A stretch of 64,000 nucleotides of DNA from Lachnospiraceae bacterium (GTDB lineage: Bacteria; Bacillota; Clostridia; Lachnospirales; Lachnospiraceae). Location of the stretch: NCBI GenBank assembly GCA_900753305.1, contig CAADYR010000093.1, positions 1 through 64,000 on the forward strand, written 5' to 3'. Numbering within the stretch: position 1 is the first letter of the stretch; the number at the start of each line of letters is the position of its first letter. The notes beneath the pieces are model-generated. The model made no database searches. It was not told the origin of the DNA and saw nothing but the letters and a program-made list of their open reading frames with translations. Positions 32,108 through 40,087 of the stretch are shown here, in pieces. A program made the position numbers and the translations under genes.

Positions 32108-33754
32108 ATGCCGGAAATTAAATTGACACATATTACAAAAAGATGGGGAAAATTTTATGCAGTAGATGATTTAAGTCTGGATATGGAGGACAATTCCTTT
32201 ATTACTTTACTGGGACCTTCCGGTTGTGGGAAAACGACAACTTTACGTATGATCGCAGGATTGGAAACTCCTACCAGCGGACAAATAAAGATTGGTGACC
32301 GTGTAGTATTTGACAGCGAAGCAGGAATCAATGTACCTGCCAATAAGCGAAAAGTCGGTTTCCTGTTCCAAAATTACGCATTATGGCCCAATATGACTGT
32401 TTATCAGAATATTTCATTTGGACTTAGTAATGTGAAAGAGGAAATGCCTGTCATTGATGTGGAAGCCAGAGCATTGAAAAGTCAGATAGATGCTTTGAAA
32501 AATCCCAAAGAACTTGTAAATCTGGTTGAAGAATGCAGGGATAAAAAAGGAAAACCGGATATTGATATGGTATATTTGAAATTGATAGATAATTATACCA
32601 TTTCCATTTATACAGCCAAAGCATTATATGGATACAAAATACATGAAGCGGCAGATCCGGAAGCAGTGGCAAAAGCAAAAAGACAGGAACTGGCAGCGAA
32701 ACTGGACAGTATACTGGCAGGATATAAAGAAAAAGGGCAGGAATTAAATGATAAATATGAAGTGCTTTTCAATGGCAAAGTGCTGACAAAAGTCCGTAAG
32801 TTTACAAAGGAAGAAGTGGATTTGTCGGTAAGGAGAGTATCCAGGATCGTTAAGATCGGTATGTTTATGAATCGTTACCCGGCAGAATTGTCAGGAGGGC
32901 AGCAGCAGAGAGTCGCAATTGCAAGAACGTTGGCGCCGGAGCCTCAGGTTCTGTTCATGGATGAGCCATTGTCCAATCTGGATGCAAAGCTTCGTCTGGA
33001 AATGCGTTATGAATTACAGCGTCTGCATGTAGAGACAGGAAGCACATTCGTATATGTGACACATGATCAGATGGAAGCTATGACACTTGCTACCAAAATC
33101 TGCCTGATCAATAATGGTGTTTTACAGCAATATGAGGCTCCATTATCAGTTTATAACAGACCTAATAATTTATTTGTAGCTGATTTCGTAGGAAATCCTT
33201 CTATTAATTTTGTGGAGGCAAAAGGTAAACAGAATGCAGATGGCAGTATAGAGATGACTATACTGAATGGGAAAAAAGCACTTTTCCGATCTGAGGAATC
33301 CGTTGAGTTATCCAGATGGTTTGCCCAGAGAGATAAGGCAGAGGCAGAAGAAAAGGCGAGATACAAAGAGCAGATGCAGGATAAGAAGGCAGTAGAGAAA
33401 TCCAATAAGGATGAAGTGTTTAAGTACCATATTGCAAGAGTGAATGAAGATGATTATGTTTTGAAAGAAGAACCGGTGATCACAAACGAGGATTTCGTAA
33501 TAGGTATACGTCCGGAGGCACTGCATCTTCATGAAACGGCAGGTCTGGATGGTATAATTTATGGTGCAATGCCTACGGGCATGGAATCAACGATCAAACT
33601 TCGCATCGGTGAGTATCTGCTGACGGGCGTAGTGTTTGGCAATACTGCTTATAAAATTGGTCAAAATGTTAAATTTGAGATTGCAGGTGATGATATTTTA
33701 CTTTTTGACAGAAAATCCGGAAGAAGGATTGCTTCAGGTAATCTGAGCGTGTAA
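32108..33754 (+). CDS. ABC importer ATPase with a ~120-residue insertion in the helical subdomain
   Basis: A 548-residue ATPase of the MalK/FbpC group. Walker A GPSGCGKTT (36-44), Q-loop FLFQNYALWPNMTV (Gln88), signature LSGGQQQRVA (261-270), Walker B VLFMDEP (281-287) and H-loop YVTHDQ are intact, so it should hydrolyse ATP. The distance from Q-loop to signature is about 173 residues against ~53 in MalK: residues about 110-235 are an extra charged, mainly helical segment. The C-terminal TOBE region also holds a Glu/Lys-rich insertion (about residues 415-450). It is encoded directly after the permease gene. The insertion lies where the ATPase meets the membrane subunits and could be a regulatory binding site. 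Confidence 0.9.
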   Translation: MPEIKLTHITKRWGKFYAVDDLSLDMEDNSFITLLGPSGCGKTTTLRMIAGLETPTSGQIKIGDRVVFDSEAGINVPANKRKVGFLFQNYALWPNMTVYQNISFGLSNVKEEMPVIDVEARALKSQIDALKNPKELVNLVEECRDKKGKPDIDMVYLKLIDNYTISIYTAKALYGYKIHEAADPEAVAKAKRQELAAKLDSILAGYKEKGQELNDKYEVLFNGKVLTKVRKFTKEEVDLSVRRVSRIVKIGMFMNRYPAELSGGQQQRVAIARTLAPEPQVLFMDEPLSNLDAKLRLEMRYELQRLHVETGSTFVYVTHDQMEAMTLATKICLINNGVLQQYEAPLSVYNRPNNLFVADFVGNPSINFVEAKGKQNADGSIEMTILNGKKALFRSEESVELSRWFAQRDKAEAEEKARYKEQMQDKKAVEKSNKDEVFKYHIARVNEDDYVLKEEPVITNEDFVIGIRPEALHLHETAGLDGIIYGAMPTGMESTIKLRIGEYLLTGVVFGNTAYKIGQNVKFEIAGDDILLFDRKSGRRIASGNLSV

Positions 33755-33867
33755 GTAAGAAACATTATAAAAAATAGATAATCGTACAGACAGTAGATTA
33801 AGGTGGATTTGCCGGATTGCTTATGACTTGATATTTATGAACGAATCTGTTATGATTAAAAAAGTTG

Positions 33868-33902
33868 GATGCTCCTGATAGACAGATCAGGAGCATCTTT
33901 TG
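33868..33902 (+). terminator. Terminator of the ABC operon
   Basis: GATGCTCCTGA pairs with TCAGGAGCATC around an 8-base loop, followed by TTTT. Confidence 0.88.
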
Positions 33903-33931
33903 CAAATGTGTTATAGATAAGGATAATATTT

Positions 33932-34993
33932 ATGAGAAAAATAAAGAATAAGTGTCGGTTCGCAGTTCTGCTTGTCGTTTGTGTGATTGGAACTGTCAGT
34001 TGTGCGTCCAGGAATGACAGTGGAGATTATACCAGGGTAGTTCTGACCACAGGGTTTGCGCAGGATGAGATATTTCGTATTGAGAAGCTTTCCTGTACAC
34101 TCCCGGAGATGATGGTATATCTTACGAACATGAAAAATCAGTACGAATCAGTATATGGAGACAGAATATGGCAGGCTTCCTATGAAGGAGAGACACTGGA
34201 AGGAAATATAAAGGAAACTGTACTGGCAAGGGTTGCCAAAATAAAGGCCATGAATCTGTTAGCTCAGGAAAAAGATATAACGCTGGATGAAGAAGAACAG
34301 GACAAGATTGTCAAGGCAGCAGAGGAGTATTTCCATTCTTTGTCTGCACAGGAAGTTCAGGAGCTGGGAGTTACACAGGCTCTGATCCGGCAAATGTATG
34401 AAGAATATGCCCTGGCAGGGAAAGTATATGAATATCTGATCGCTGATATCAATCCCGAAATCAGTGATGATGAAGCACGTACCATTACGGTGCAGGATAT
34501 TCTGATCAAAACATATTCCCTGAATGAGAATGGAGAGAGGGTGCCCTACAGTACACAGGCGAAGCAGGAGGCATATCGACGTGCACTGGAGGCTTGGCAG
34601 AGAGCAAAAGCAGGCGAAGATTTCTCCTCACTGATAGCAGAATATAATGAAGATGCGAATTCTACGTATTCTTTTGGAAAAGGCACATATGAAGATGCTT
34701 TTGAAGATGCAGCGTTCAATCTGGGAACGGATGAGATCAGCGGAGTCGTGGAAACTGTGTACGGATATCATATTATAAAGTGTATCAGCACATTTGACCG
34801 TGATGAGACAGACCGCAATAAAGTCAAGATCGTAGAACAGCGAAGAAAAGAAGTGTTCGAGGAACAATATTCAGCTTTTGTGGGCGGACTTACGAGAAAT
34901 ATGAATACAAAACTGTGGGATGAGGTTGGATTCCTCGATGACGAAAATGTGACCACGGATAGCTTCTTTGAAGTATATCATAGTTATTTCTAA
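33932..34993 (+). CDS. Lipoprotein peptidyl-prolyl isomerase (PpiC/PrsA-like)
   Basis: A 353-residue secreted foldase. The N-terminus is a lipoprotein signal with a Cys at about residue 24 (TVSCAS). A SurA/PrsA-like helical region (about 45-180) surrounds a parvulin domain (about 180-290) with 'QDILIKTYSL', 'DFSSLIAEYNED', 'FGKGTYEDAFEDAAFNLGTDEISGVVET-YGYHIIKC' features; the last block is the standard rotamase ending. It assists folding of proteins exported across the membrane. Its own terminator precedes it and CIRCE follows, so it is likely transcribed alone. Confidence 0.85.
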   Translation: MRKIKNKCRFAVLLVVCVIGTVSCASRNDSGDYTRVVLTTGFAQDEIFRIEKLSCTLPEMMVYLTNMKNQYESVYGDRIWQASYEGETLEGNIKETVLARVAKIKAMNLLAQEKDITLDEEEQDKIVKAAEEYFHSLSAQEVQELGVTQALIRQMYEEYALAGKVYEYLIADINPEISDDEARTITVQDILIKTYSLNENGERVPYSTQAKQEAYRRALEAWQRAKAGEDFSSLIAEYNEDANSTYSFGKGTYEDAFEDAAFNLGTDEISGVVETVYGYHIIKCISTFDRDETDRNKVKIVEQRRKEVFEEQYSAFVGGLTRNMNTKLWDEVGFLDDENVTTDSFFEVYHSYF

Positions 34994-35029
34994 AGAAAGT
35001 ATAAACCATTTATTAATTATTAGCACTCA

Positions 35030-35056
35030 ATCAATTTGAGTGCTAATTTTCTATTG
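35030..35056. promoter_or_regulatory. CIRCE element (HrcA operator)
   Basis: A perfect match to the consensus: TTAGCACTC, nine bases, GAGTGCTAA. HrcA binds it to repress heat-shock genes. It sits 7 bp upstream of a -35 box and about 70 bp before htpG. Confidence 0.97.
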
Positions 35057-35063
35057 ACTTTTA

Positions 35064-35092
35064 AATTTAGAGGGATTACACTATACCATAAA
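35064..35092 (+). promoter_or_regulatory. Promoter of htpG
   Basis: TTGACT and TACACT separated by 17 bp, just after CIRCE and 33 bp before the start codon. Confidence 0.65.
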
Positions 35093-35125
35093 TAAGAAAA
35101 CTTTTGGAAAGGGACGTGATTTTAC

Positions 35126-37222
35126 ATGGCTGAGAAGCATGGTAGTTTATCAATTAACAGCGATAATATTTTTCCTATTATTAAAAAGTGGTTATATTCC
35201 GACCACGATATATTTTACAGAGAATTGATTTCCAATGGATGTGATGCCATTACCAAGTTAAAGAAACTTGAGATGATGGGTGAGTATACTTATCCTGAAA
35301 ATGCAAAAAATGACATACATGTCATTATTGATCCTGAACACAAGACATTGAAGTTTATCGATACAGGTCTTGGTATGACAGCAGATGAGGTTGAAGAATA
35401 TATCAACCAGATCGCTTTCTCCGGAGCAACAGATTTCATTGAGAAATACAAGGACAAGGCAAATGATGACCAGATTATCGGTCATTTCGGTTTAGGTTTC
35501 TATTCTGCATTTATGGTAGCAGACGAAGTGCATATCGATACTCTTTCCTATAAGGAAGGTGCTGCACCTGTACACTGGGAATGTGACGGCGGTACAGAAT
35601 TCGATATGAAGGAAGGCGACAGAACAGTAGTTGGTACAGAGATCACACTGTTCCTGAATGAAGATTGTCTGGAGTTCTGTAATGAATACAAGGCAAGAGA
35701 AGTGATCCAGAAATATTGTTCTTTCATGCCATATCCGATTTATCTGGAAAAGGCAAATGCACCTGAAGAATTTGAAACCATCAATCCTGAGGACAAGAAG
35801 GATGATGATGTAGTTGTTGAGACAGTAGAGGAAGATAAGCCTGGCAAGGAAGAAGGTTCTACTGAAAAAGTAACCAAGCTCAAGATCAGAAAAAGACCGG
35901 TTGCTCTCAATGATACCCATCCTCTTTGGACAAAGCATCCTAATGAATGTACCAAGGAGGAATATGTAGATTTCTACCGTAAGGTATTTAAGGATTATAA
36001 GGAGCCTCTGTTCTGGATCCATCTGAATATGGATTATCCTTTCAATATGAAGGGTATTCTGTACTTCCCTAAGATCAACATGGAATATGAATCCATCGAA
36101 GGTACGATCAAGTTATACAACAATCAGGTATTTATCGCTGATAATATCAAGGAAGTTATTCCTGAATTCCTGTTATTGTTAAAGGGTGTCATCGATTGCC
36201 CGGATCTGCCTCTGAACGTATCCAGAAGTGCTCTGCAGAATGATGGTTTTGTAAACAAGATCCGCGAATACATCACCAAGAAGGTAGCTGACAAGCTTTC
36301 CGGTATGTGCAAGACGGATAAAGAGAATTATGAGAAATACTGGGATGACATCAGCCCATTTATCAAATTCGGCTGCTTAAAGGATGATAAGTTCTGCGAG
36401 AAGATGACAGATTATATCCTTTTCAAGAATCTGGATGGCGAGTACATGACTCTGCCGGAGTGCCTGGAAGTTAAGAAGGTAGATCCGGATGCCGAAGAAA
36501 ATAAGGATCAGGCTACAGATGCTGCAACCGGTGAGAAGGTAGAAGCAGAGGTAGTTGATGAGAATAAGGACGAGGAACAGGTAGATATTCCTACAGAGGA
36601 CAGCGAGACTAAGGAGAAGATCATTTACTATGTAACTGATCTGGTACAGCAGAGTCAGTATGTAAACATGTTCAAGAAAGCCAAGATGGACGCTGTAGTA
36701 CTTCCTGACAGAATCGACCAGCCATTCGTATCACAACTGGAAGCTAAGAATCCAGGCGTAAAATTTGCAAGAATCGATGCTGATCTGACTGAGACTTTCA
36801 AGACCAAGAATTCCAAGAAGGTCGAAGAAGAACTGGCTAAGAAGAGCGAAGAAATTTCAGCTCTGTTCAAGAAAGCTGTAAAGAAAGACAACATTACAGT
36901 TAAGGTAGAGAAGCTGAAGAATAAGGATATCTCTTCCATGATCACTGTATCTGAGGAAGCCCGCAGAATGCAGGATATGATGAAGATGTATGCAATGCCT
37001 GGCATGGATATGGGTATGAATAAGGAAGGCGAGACGCTGGTACTTAATGCCAATAACAAACTGGTAGAATATGTTCTGGATCATCAGGACGGTGAAAACG
37101 TTGGTCTGATCTGTGAACAGCTCTACGATCTGGCACTGTTACAGCAGGCTCCACTCCAGCCGGAAGCTATGACGAAGTTCATCGCAAGAAGTAACAAGAT
37201 CATGATGCTGCTTGCACAATAA
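35126..37222 (+). CDS. htpG: Molecular chaperone HtpG (Hsp90) with long acidic linkers
   Basis: A 698-residue Hsp90. The N-terminal ATPase domain shows 'YRELISNGCDA' (catalytic Glu and Mg-binding Asn), 'DTGLGMT' and 'GHFGLGFYSAFMV'. The middle domain has the catalytic Arg region 'NVSRSALQND' (about 364). Length exceeds the ~625 of E. coli and Bacillus forms because of two charged linkers: about residues 211-260 between N and middle domains, and about 452-497, rich in Asp/Glu. Such linkers are typical of eukaryotic Hsp90 rather than bacterial HtpG. The upstream CIRCE indicates heat-inducible control by HrcA. Confidence 0.96.
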   Translation: MAEKHGSLSINSDNIFPIIKKWLYSDHDIFYRELISNGCDAITKLKKLEMMGEYTYPENAKNDIHVIIDPEHKTLKFIDTGLGMTADEVEEYINQIAFSGATDFIEKYKDKANDDQIIGHFGLGFYSAFMVADEVHIDTLSYKEGAAPVHWECDGGTEFDMKEGDRTVVGTEITLFLNEDCLEFCNEYKAREVIQKYCSFMPYPIYLEKANAPEEFETINPEDKKDDDVVVETVEEDKPGKEEGSTEKVTKLKIRKRPVALNDTHPLWTKHPNECTKEEYVDFYRKVFKDYKEPLFWIHLNMDYPFNMKGILYFPKINMEYESIEGTIKLYNNQVFIADNIKEVIPEFLLLLKGVIDCPDLPLNVSRSALQNDGFVNKIREYITKKVADKLSGMCKTDKENYEKYWDDISPFIKFGCLKDDKFCEKMTDYILFKNLDGEYMTLPECLEVKKVDPDAEENKDQATDAATGEKVEAEVVDENKDEEQVDIPTEDSETKEKIIYYVTDLVQQSQYVNMFKKAKMDAVVLPDRIDQPFVSQLEAKNPGVKFARIDADLTETFKTKNSKKVEEELAKKSEEISALFKKAVKKDNITVKVEKLKNKDISSMITVSEEARRMQDMMKMYAMPGMDMGMNKEGETLVLNANNKLVEYVLDHQDGENVGLICEQLYDLALLQQAPLQPEAMTKFIARSNKIMMLLAQ

Positions 37223-37230
37223 GAAATTTT

Positions 37231-37266
37231 AGGGTACTCTATACAAAGGTAGAGTACCCTTTTTGT
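37231..37266 (+). terminator. Terminator of htpG
   Basis: AGGGTACTCT pairs perfectly with AGAGTACCCT, followed by TTTTT. Confidence 0.92.
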
Positions 37267-37282
37267 GTTGAGGAGGATATAG

Positions 37283-37912
37283 ATGGAAAACTTTGTATTT
37301 ATTATGGAAATCATAGGAACTGTGGCTTTTGCAGTGTCGGGGGCGATCACGGGAATTGAGAAAAAGATGGATATATTTGGAGTGGCGATACTTGGACTGA
37401 CGACGGCAGTAGGTGGTGGAATCATCAGGGATATGCTGATCGGAAATACTCCGCCGCAGACTTTTCAGGATCCGATATATTCGGTAATTTCTATTATTAC
37501 AGCAATCATTGTATTTTATCTGGCGGGGAAAAAGAAAAACAGTACAGATCAAAGAGTCTGGGATATTGTGTTATTAGTCATGGATACATTGGGATTAGGA
37601 GTTTTTACCGTAGTCGGAATCAGCACAGCGTATGCGGCGGTACCGGAGAGCGGGAAATTCCTGCTTATTTTTGTCGGTGTGATAACCGGCGTAGGAGGCG
37701 GTGTGATGCGTGATGTCATGGCAGGGAATATGCCATATATTTTTGTAAAACACATTTACGCATGTGCTTCTCTGGCAGGAGCCTTCATATGTGCTTATGG
37801 ATGGGAGGCAATGGGAATGAGAAATGCCATGGTAGCAGGAATGCTGCTGGTAGTAGTGATCCGTTTTCTGGCTGCTTATTATAGATGGAACCTTCCCAAA
37901 GTGGCAGCATAA
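37283..37912 (+). CDS. TRIC/UPF0126-family membrane channel protein
   Basis: A 209-residue membrane protein with seven predicted segments and an internal duplication. Each half carries the family signature: 'GTVAFAVSGAITGIEKKMDIFGVAILGL' start with 'GGGIIRDMLIGNTPP' (about residue 45), and 'GVGGGVMRDVMAGNMP' (about 130). This is the prokaryotic TRIC group (YicG/YadS-like), which conducts monovalent cations; some relatives move glycine. AGGAGG precedes ATG 37283. Confidence 0.92.
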   Translation: MENFVFIMEIIGTVAFAVSGAITGIEKKMDIFGVAILGLTTAVGGGIIRDMLIGNTPPQTFQDPIYSVISIITAIIVFYLAGKKKNSTDQRVWDIVLLVMDTLGLGVFTVVGISTAYAAVPESGKFLLIFVGVITGVGGGVMRDVMAGNMPYIFVKHIYACASLAGAFICAYGWEAMGMRNAMVAGMLLVVVIRFLAAYYRWNLPKVAA

Positions 37913-37955
37913 AAAATACTCCTTACTGCGGATGTGTGCAGTAAGGAGTATTTTT
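37912..37955. terminator. Bidirectional terminator
   Basis: AAAAATACTCCTTACTGC pairs with GCAGTAAGGAGTATTTTT around an 8-base loop. It separates two converging genes. Confidence 0.92.
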
Positions 37956-38502
37956 ATGCCTGATTCTTGTGTTCAATGACATAGAACTGTGTAAGCCGGT
38001 CCTGATCTACGAGCCATGCCTGATCATCTGACTTGTGGACAGCCTGACATAATGTAGTGTAGATGCCAAGGGTCGGATTCCACAGATAATCTTTCTCTTC
38101 ATAAATACCAAGGAGAAGATTTCTGTCTACCAATCCTGTGAATCCTAATTCTCTGACCGGTTCTAAGCCTAACTGAAAGGCAAGTCTTGGGTTATAAGTA
38201 GAAATAACAACACCTTCTTCAAAAATGTTACGTATCATGACATTTTCAAAGCAGTCCTTCACAATACCTACCATACGAATCTCACTGGCACGGGTCAGTT
38301 GAGAATCACGCATATCTGTCTGCAACAGATAACGACCATCCTGGGTCGGAAAGGTAAAGTTCTCATCTGCAGTAGTGGAATAGAGGATAAATCTGCCATA
38401 TCCTAAATAAACAGCCGGATATTCCTTACCTGCATAGGTCGCGTACATCCCACTGCGAAATTCACCAGTAGTTGTACCTTCATACTCAAAGCTCTCCCTC
38501 AT
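37954..38502 (-). CDS. Protein of unknown function
   Basis: A 182-residue soluble protein with no signal peptide or membrane segment. The first ~45 residues contain 'MYATYAGKEYPAVYLGYGRFILYS', a beta-strand pattern of small SH3-like or Tudor-like domains; the remainder is mixed and rich in aromatic and acidic residues. I recognise no family. ATG 38502 follows GGGAGA on the - strand. It is transcribed alone, facing the TRIC gene, and shares a 290-bp upstream gap (38503-38795) with pilT, which runs the other way. Confidence 0.75.
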   Translation of the reverse strand: MRESFEYEGTTTGEFRSGMYATYAGKEYPAVYLGYGRFILYSTTADENFTFPTQDGRYLLQTDMRDSQLTRASEIRMVGIVKDCFENVMIRNIFEEGVVISTYNPRLAFQLGLEPVRELGFTGLVDRNLLLGIYEEKDYLWNPTLGIYTTLCQAVHKSDDQAWLVDQDRLTQFYVIEHKNQA

Positions 38503-38713
38503 ATAGTAGTCTCCCTTATGTAATATTAAGTTTTAAACTGATAGTTGTTAAATGACTATGAAATTAATAGTAGTATAATCGGTCCGGATTGACAAGTAGT
38601 AAAAACTATGAATATACGTTGCAACACGGAATTGCGTATATTGATTCTACAATTAAATTTTCACATAATTATCTAAAAAAAGAGAAATGTTTTTGCAATA
38701 AAAAGATATACGA

Positions 38714-38742
38714 TTGATTAGATATAAATTAAGTGTTAAAAT
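38714..38742 (+). promoter_or_regulatory. Possible promoter of pilT
   Basis: TTGATT and TAAAAT separated by 17 bp, 53 bp before the pilT start in an AT-rich gap. Moderate match only. Confidence 0.45.
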
Positions 38743-38795
38743 ATAAAATAGAAATAAATTGAAAGTAATTTTAAAAGAAAAGAGGAGTAATCAGA

Positions 38796-39854
38796 ATGTC
38801 ATTCGCAATAGAAGAAATTCTGGCAAAAGCGAAGGAGGCAGGTGCCTCAGATGTACATATTACTGTAGGAATTCCGCCGAAAATGAGAGTGAATGGCGCA
38901 CTTATCACGATGCAGGGAGATAAGCTGGCACCGGCAGATACGCTGGAGATTGCGGCACAGATCATGAATGATAAACAGCAGCAGCGGTTTGAAGAAAATG
39001 GTGAGTGCGATATGTCTTTTGCCATACCGGGGCAGGGAAGATACCGTTTGAATGTATATAAACAAAGAGGTTCGATCGCTATGGCATTTCGTCTGGTCGA
39101 TACGCAGGTGCCTTCAGCAGAGTCTCTGGGAGTTCCACAGTCGGTTATTGATCTTTATCAGAAGAAGAGAGGGCTGATTCTGGTGACAGGACCTACAGGA
39201 AGTGGTAAGTCAACAACGTTAGCATCTCTGATCGATAAAATAAATAATAACAGGGAAGCACACGTAATTACTTTGGAAGATCCCATAGAATACCTGCATA
39301 CACATAAACGTTCTATTGTAAATCAGAGGGAGATAGGGCTGGATTCAATGAATTATGCGCATGCACTCAGAGCTGCGCTTCGTGAGGACCCGGACGTCAT
39401 CCTGGTAGGAGAAATGAGAGATTTCGAAACGATCAGTGTAGCGATCACGGCAGCAGAAACAGGACATCTGGTTCTTTCTACTCTGCATACGATAGGGGCA
39501 GCCAGCACAGTAGACCGTGTCATTGATGTGTTTCCGCCGCATCAGCAGCAACAGATCAGAGTGCAGTTGGCGAATGTTCTTGAAGCAGTCATTTCACAGC
39601 AGTTGATCCCTACGGCAGATGGCAGTGGGAGAGTGGCAGCATTTGAAGTACTTCATTCAAACCCGGCTGTCAGAAATCTGATCCGGGAAGGCAAAACCCA
39701 TCAGCTTACCAGTGTTATGCAGACAAACAGAAAAATGGGAATGATCACCATGGATGATGCAATTCTGCAATTATACAGCGATTACAAAATCGACAGGGAA
39801 ATGGCATTACAGTTTGCACAGGATCAGGAAAGTATGAAAATGAAACTCATCTGA
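38796..39854 (+). CDS. pilT: Type IV pilus retraction ATPase PilT
   Basis: A 352-residue hexameric ATPase that drives pilus retraction. It has the PilT N-terminal start 'LAKAKEAGASDVHIT', Walker A GPTGSGKST (about residue 130), the Asp box with 'ITLEDPIEYLH', Walker B 'DPDVILVGEMRD' (about 198), His-box 'TAAETGHLVLSTLHT' and the PilT-specific AIRNLIRE-like segment near the C-terminus, here 'AVRNLIREGKTHQL'. Presence of both PilT and PilB indicates dynamic, retractable pili. It has its own leader, about 230 bp upstream of pilB. Confidence 0.95.
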   Translation: MSFAIEEILAKAKEAGASDVHITVGIPPKMRVNGALITMQGDKLAPADTLEIAAQIMNDKQQQRFEENGECDMSFAIPGQGRYRLNVYKQRGSIAMAFRLVDTQVPSAESLGVPQSVIDLYQKKRGLILVTGPTGSGKSTTLASLIDKINNNREAHVITLEDPIEYLHTHKRSIVNQREIGLDSMNYAHALRAALREDPDVILVGEMRDFETISVAITAAETGHLVLSTLHTIGAASTVDRVIDVFPPHQQQQIRVQLANVLEAVISQQLIPTADGSGRVAAFEVLHSNPAVRNLIREGKTHQLTSVMQTNRKMGMITMDDAILQLYSDYKIDREMALQFAQDQESMKMKLI

Positions 39855-39931
39855 TTGAATAAATAATTTGATTAAAAAATATGCATAGTAACGAATATAG
39901 TTCGAAAGTCTCAAAAAAGTATGTAAATGGG

Positions 39932-39960
39932 TTGCAATATTTTTCCTTTTAGTATATGAT
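39932..39960 (+). promoter_or_regulatory. Promoter of the pilB operon
   Basis: TTGCAA and TATGAT separated by 17 bp, about 128 bp upstream of the pilB start. Confidence 0.7.
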
Positions 39961-40087
39961 AATTAATGTTATTGGGGAGAAAATAAGACTATTGGATTAT
40001 AGAAATGTATAAAAGGGGAACTTGAATCAGGAGGTTTGGGTTCTCTTTTTGTACGGTTTGCATAAATTACCCGGGAGTTGGAATAAC

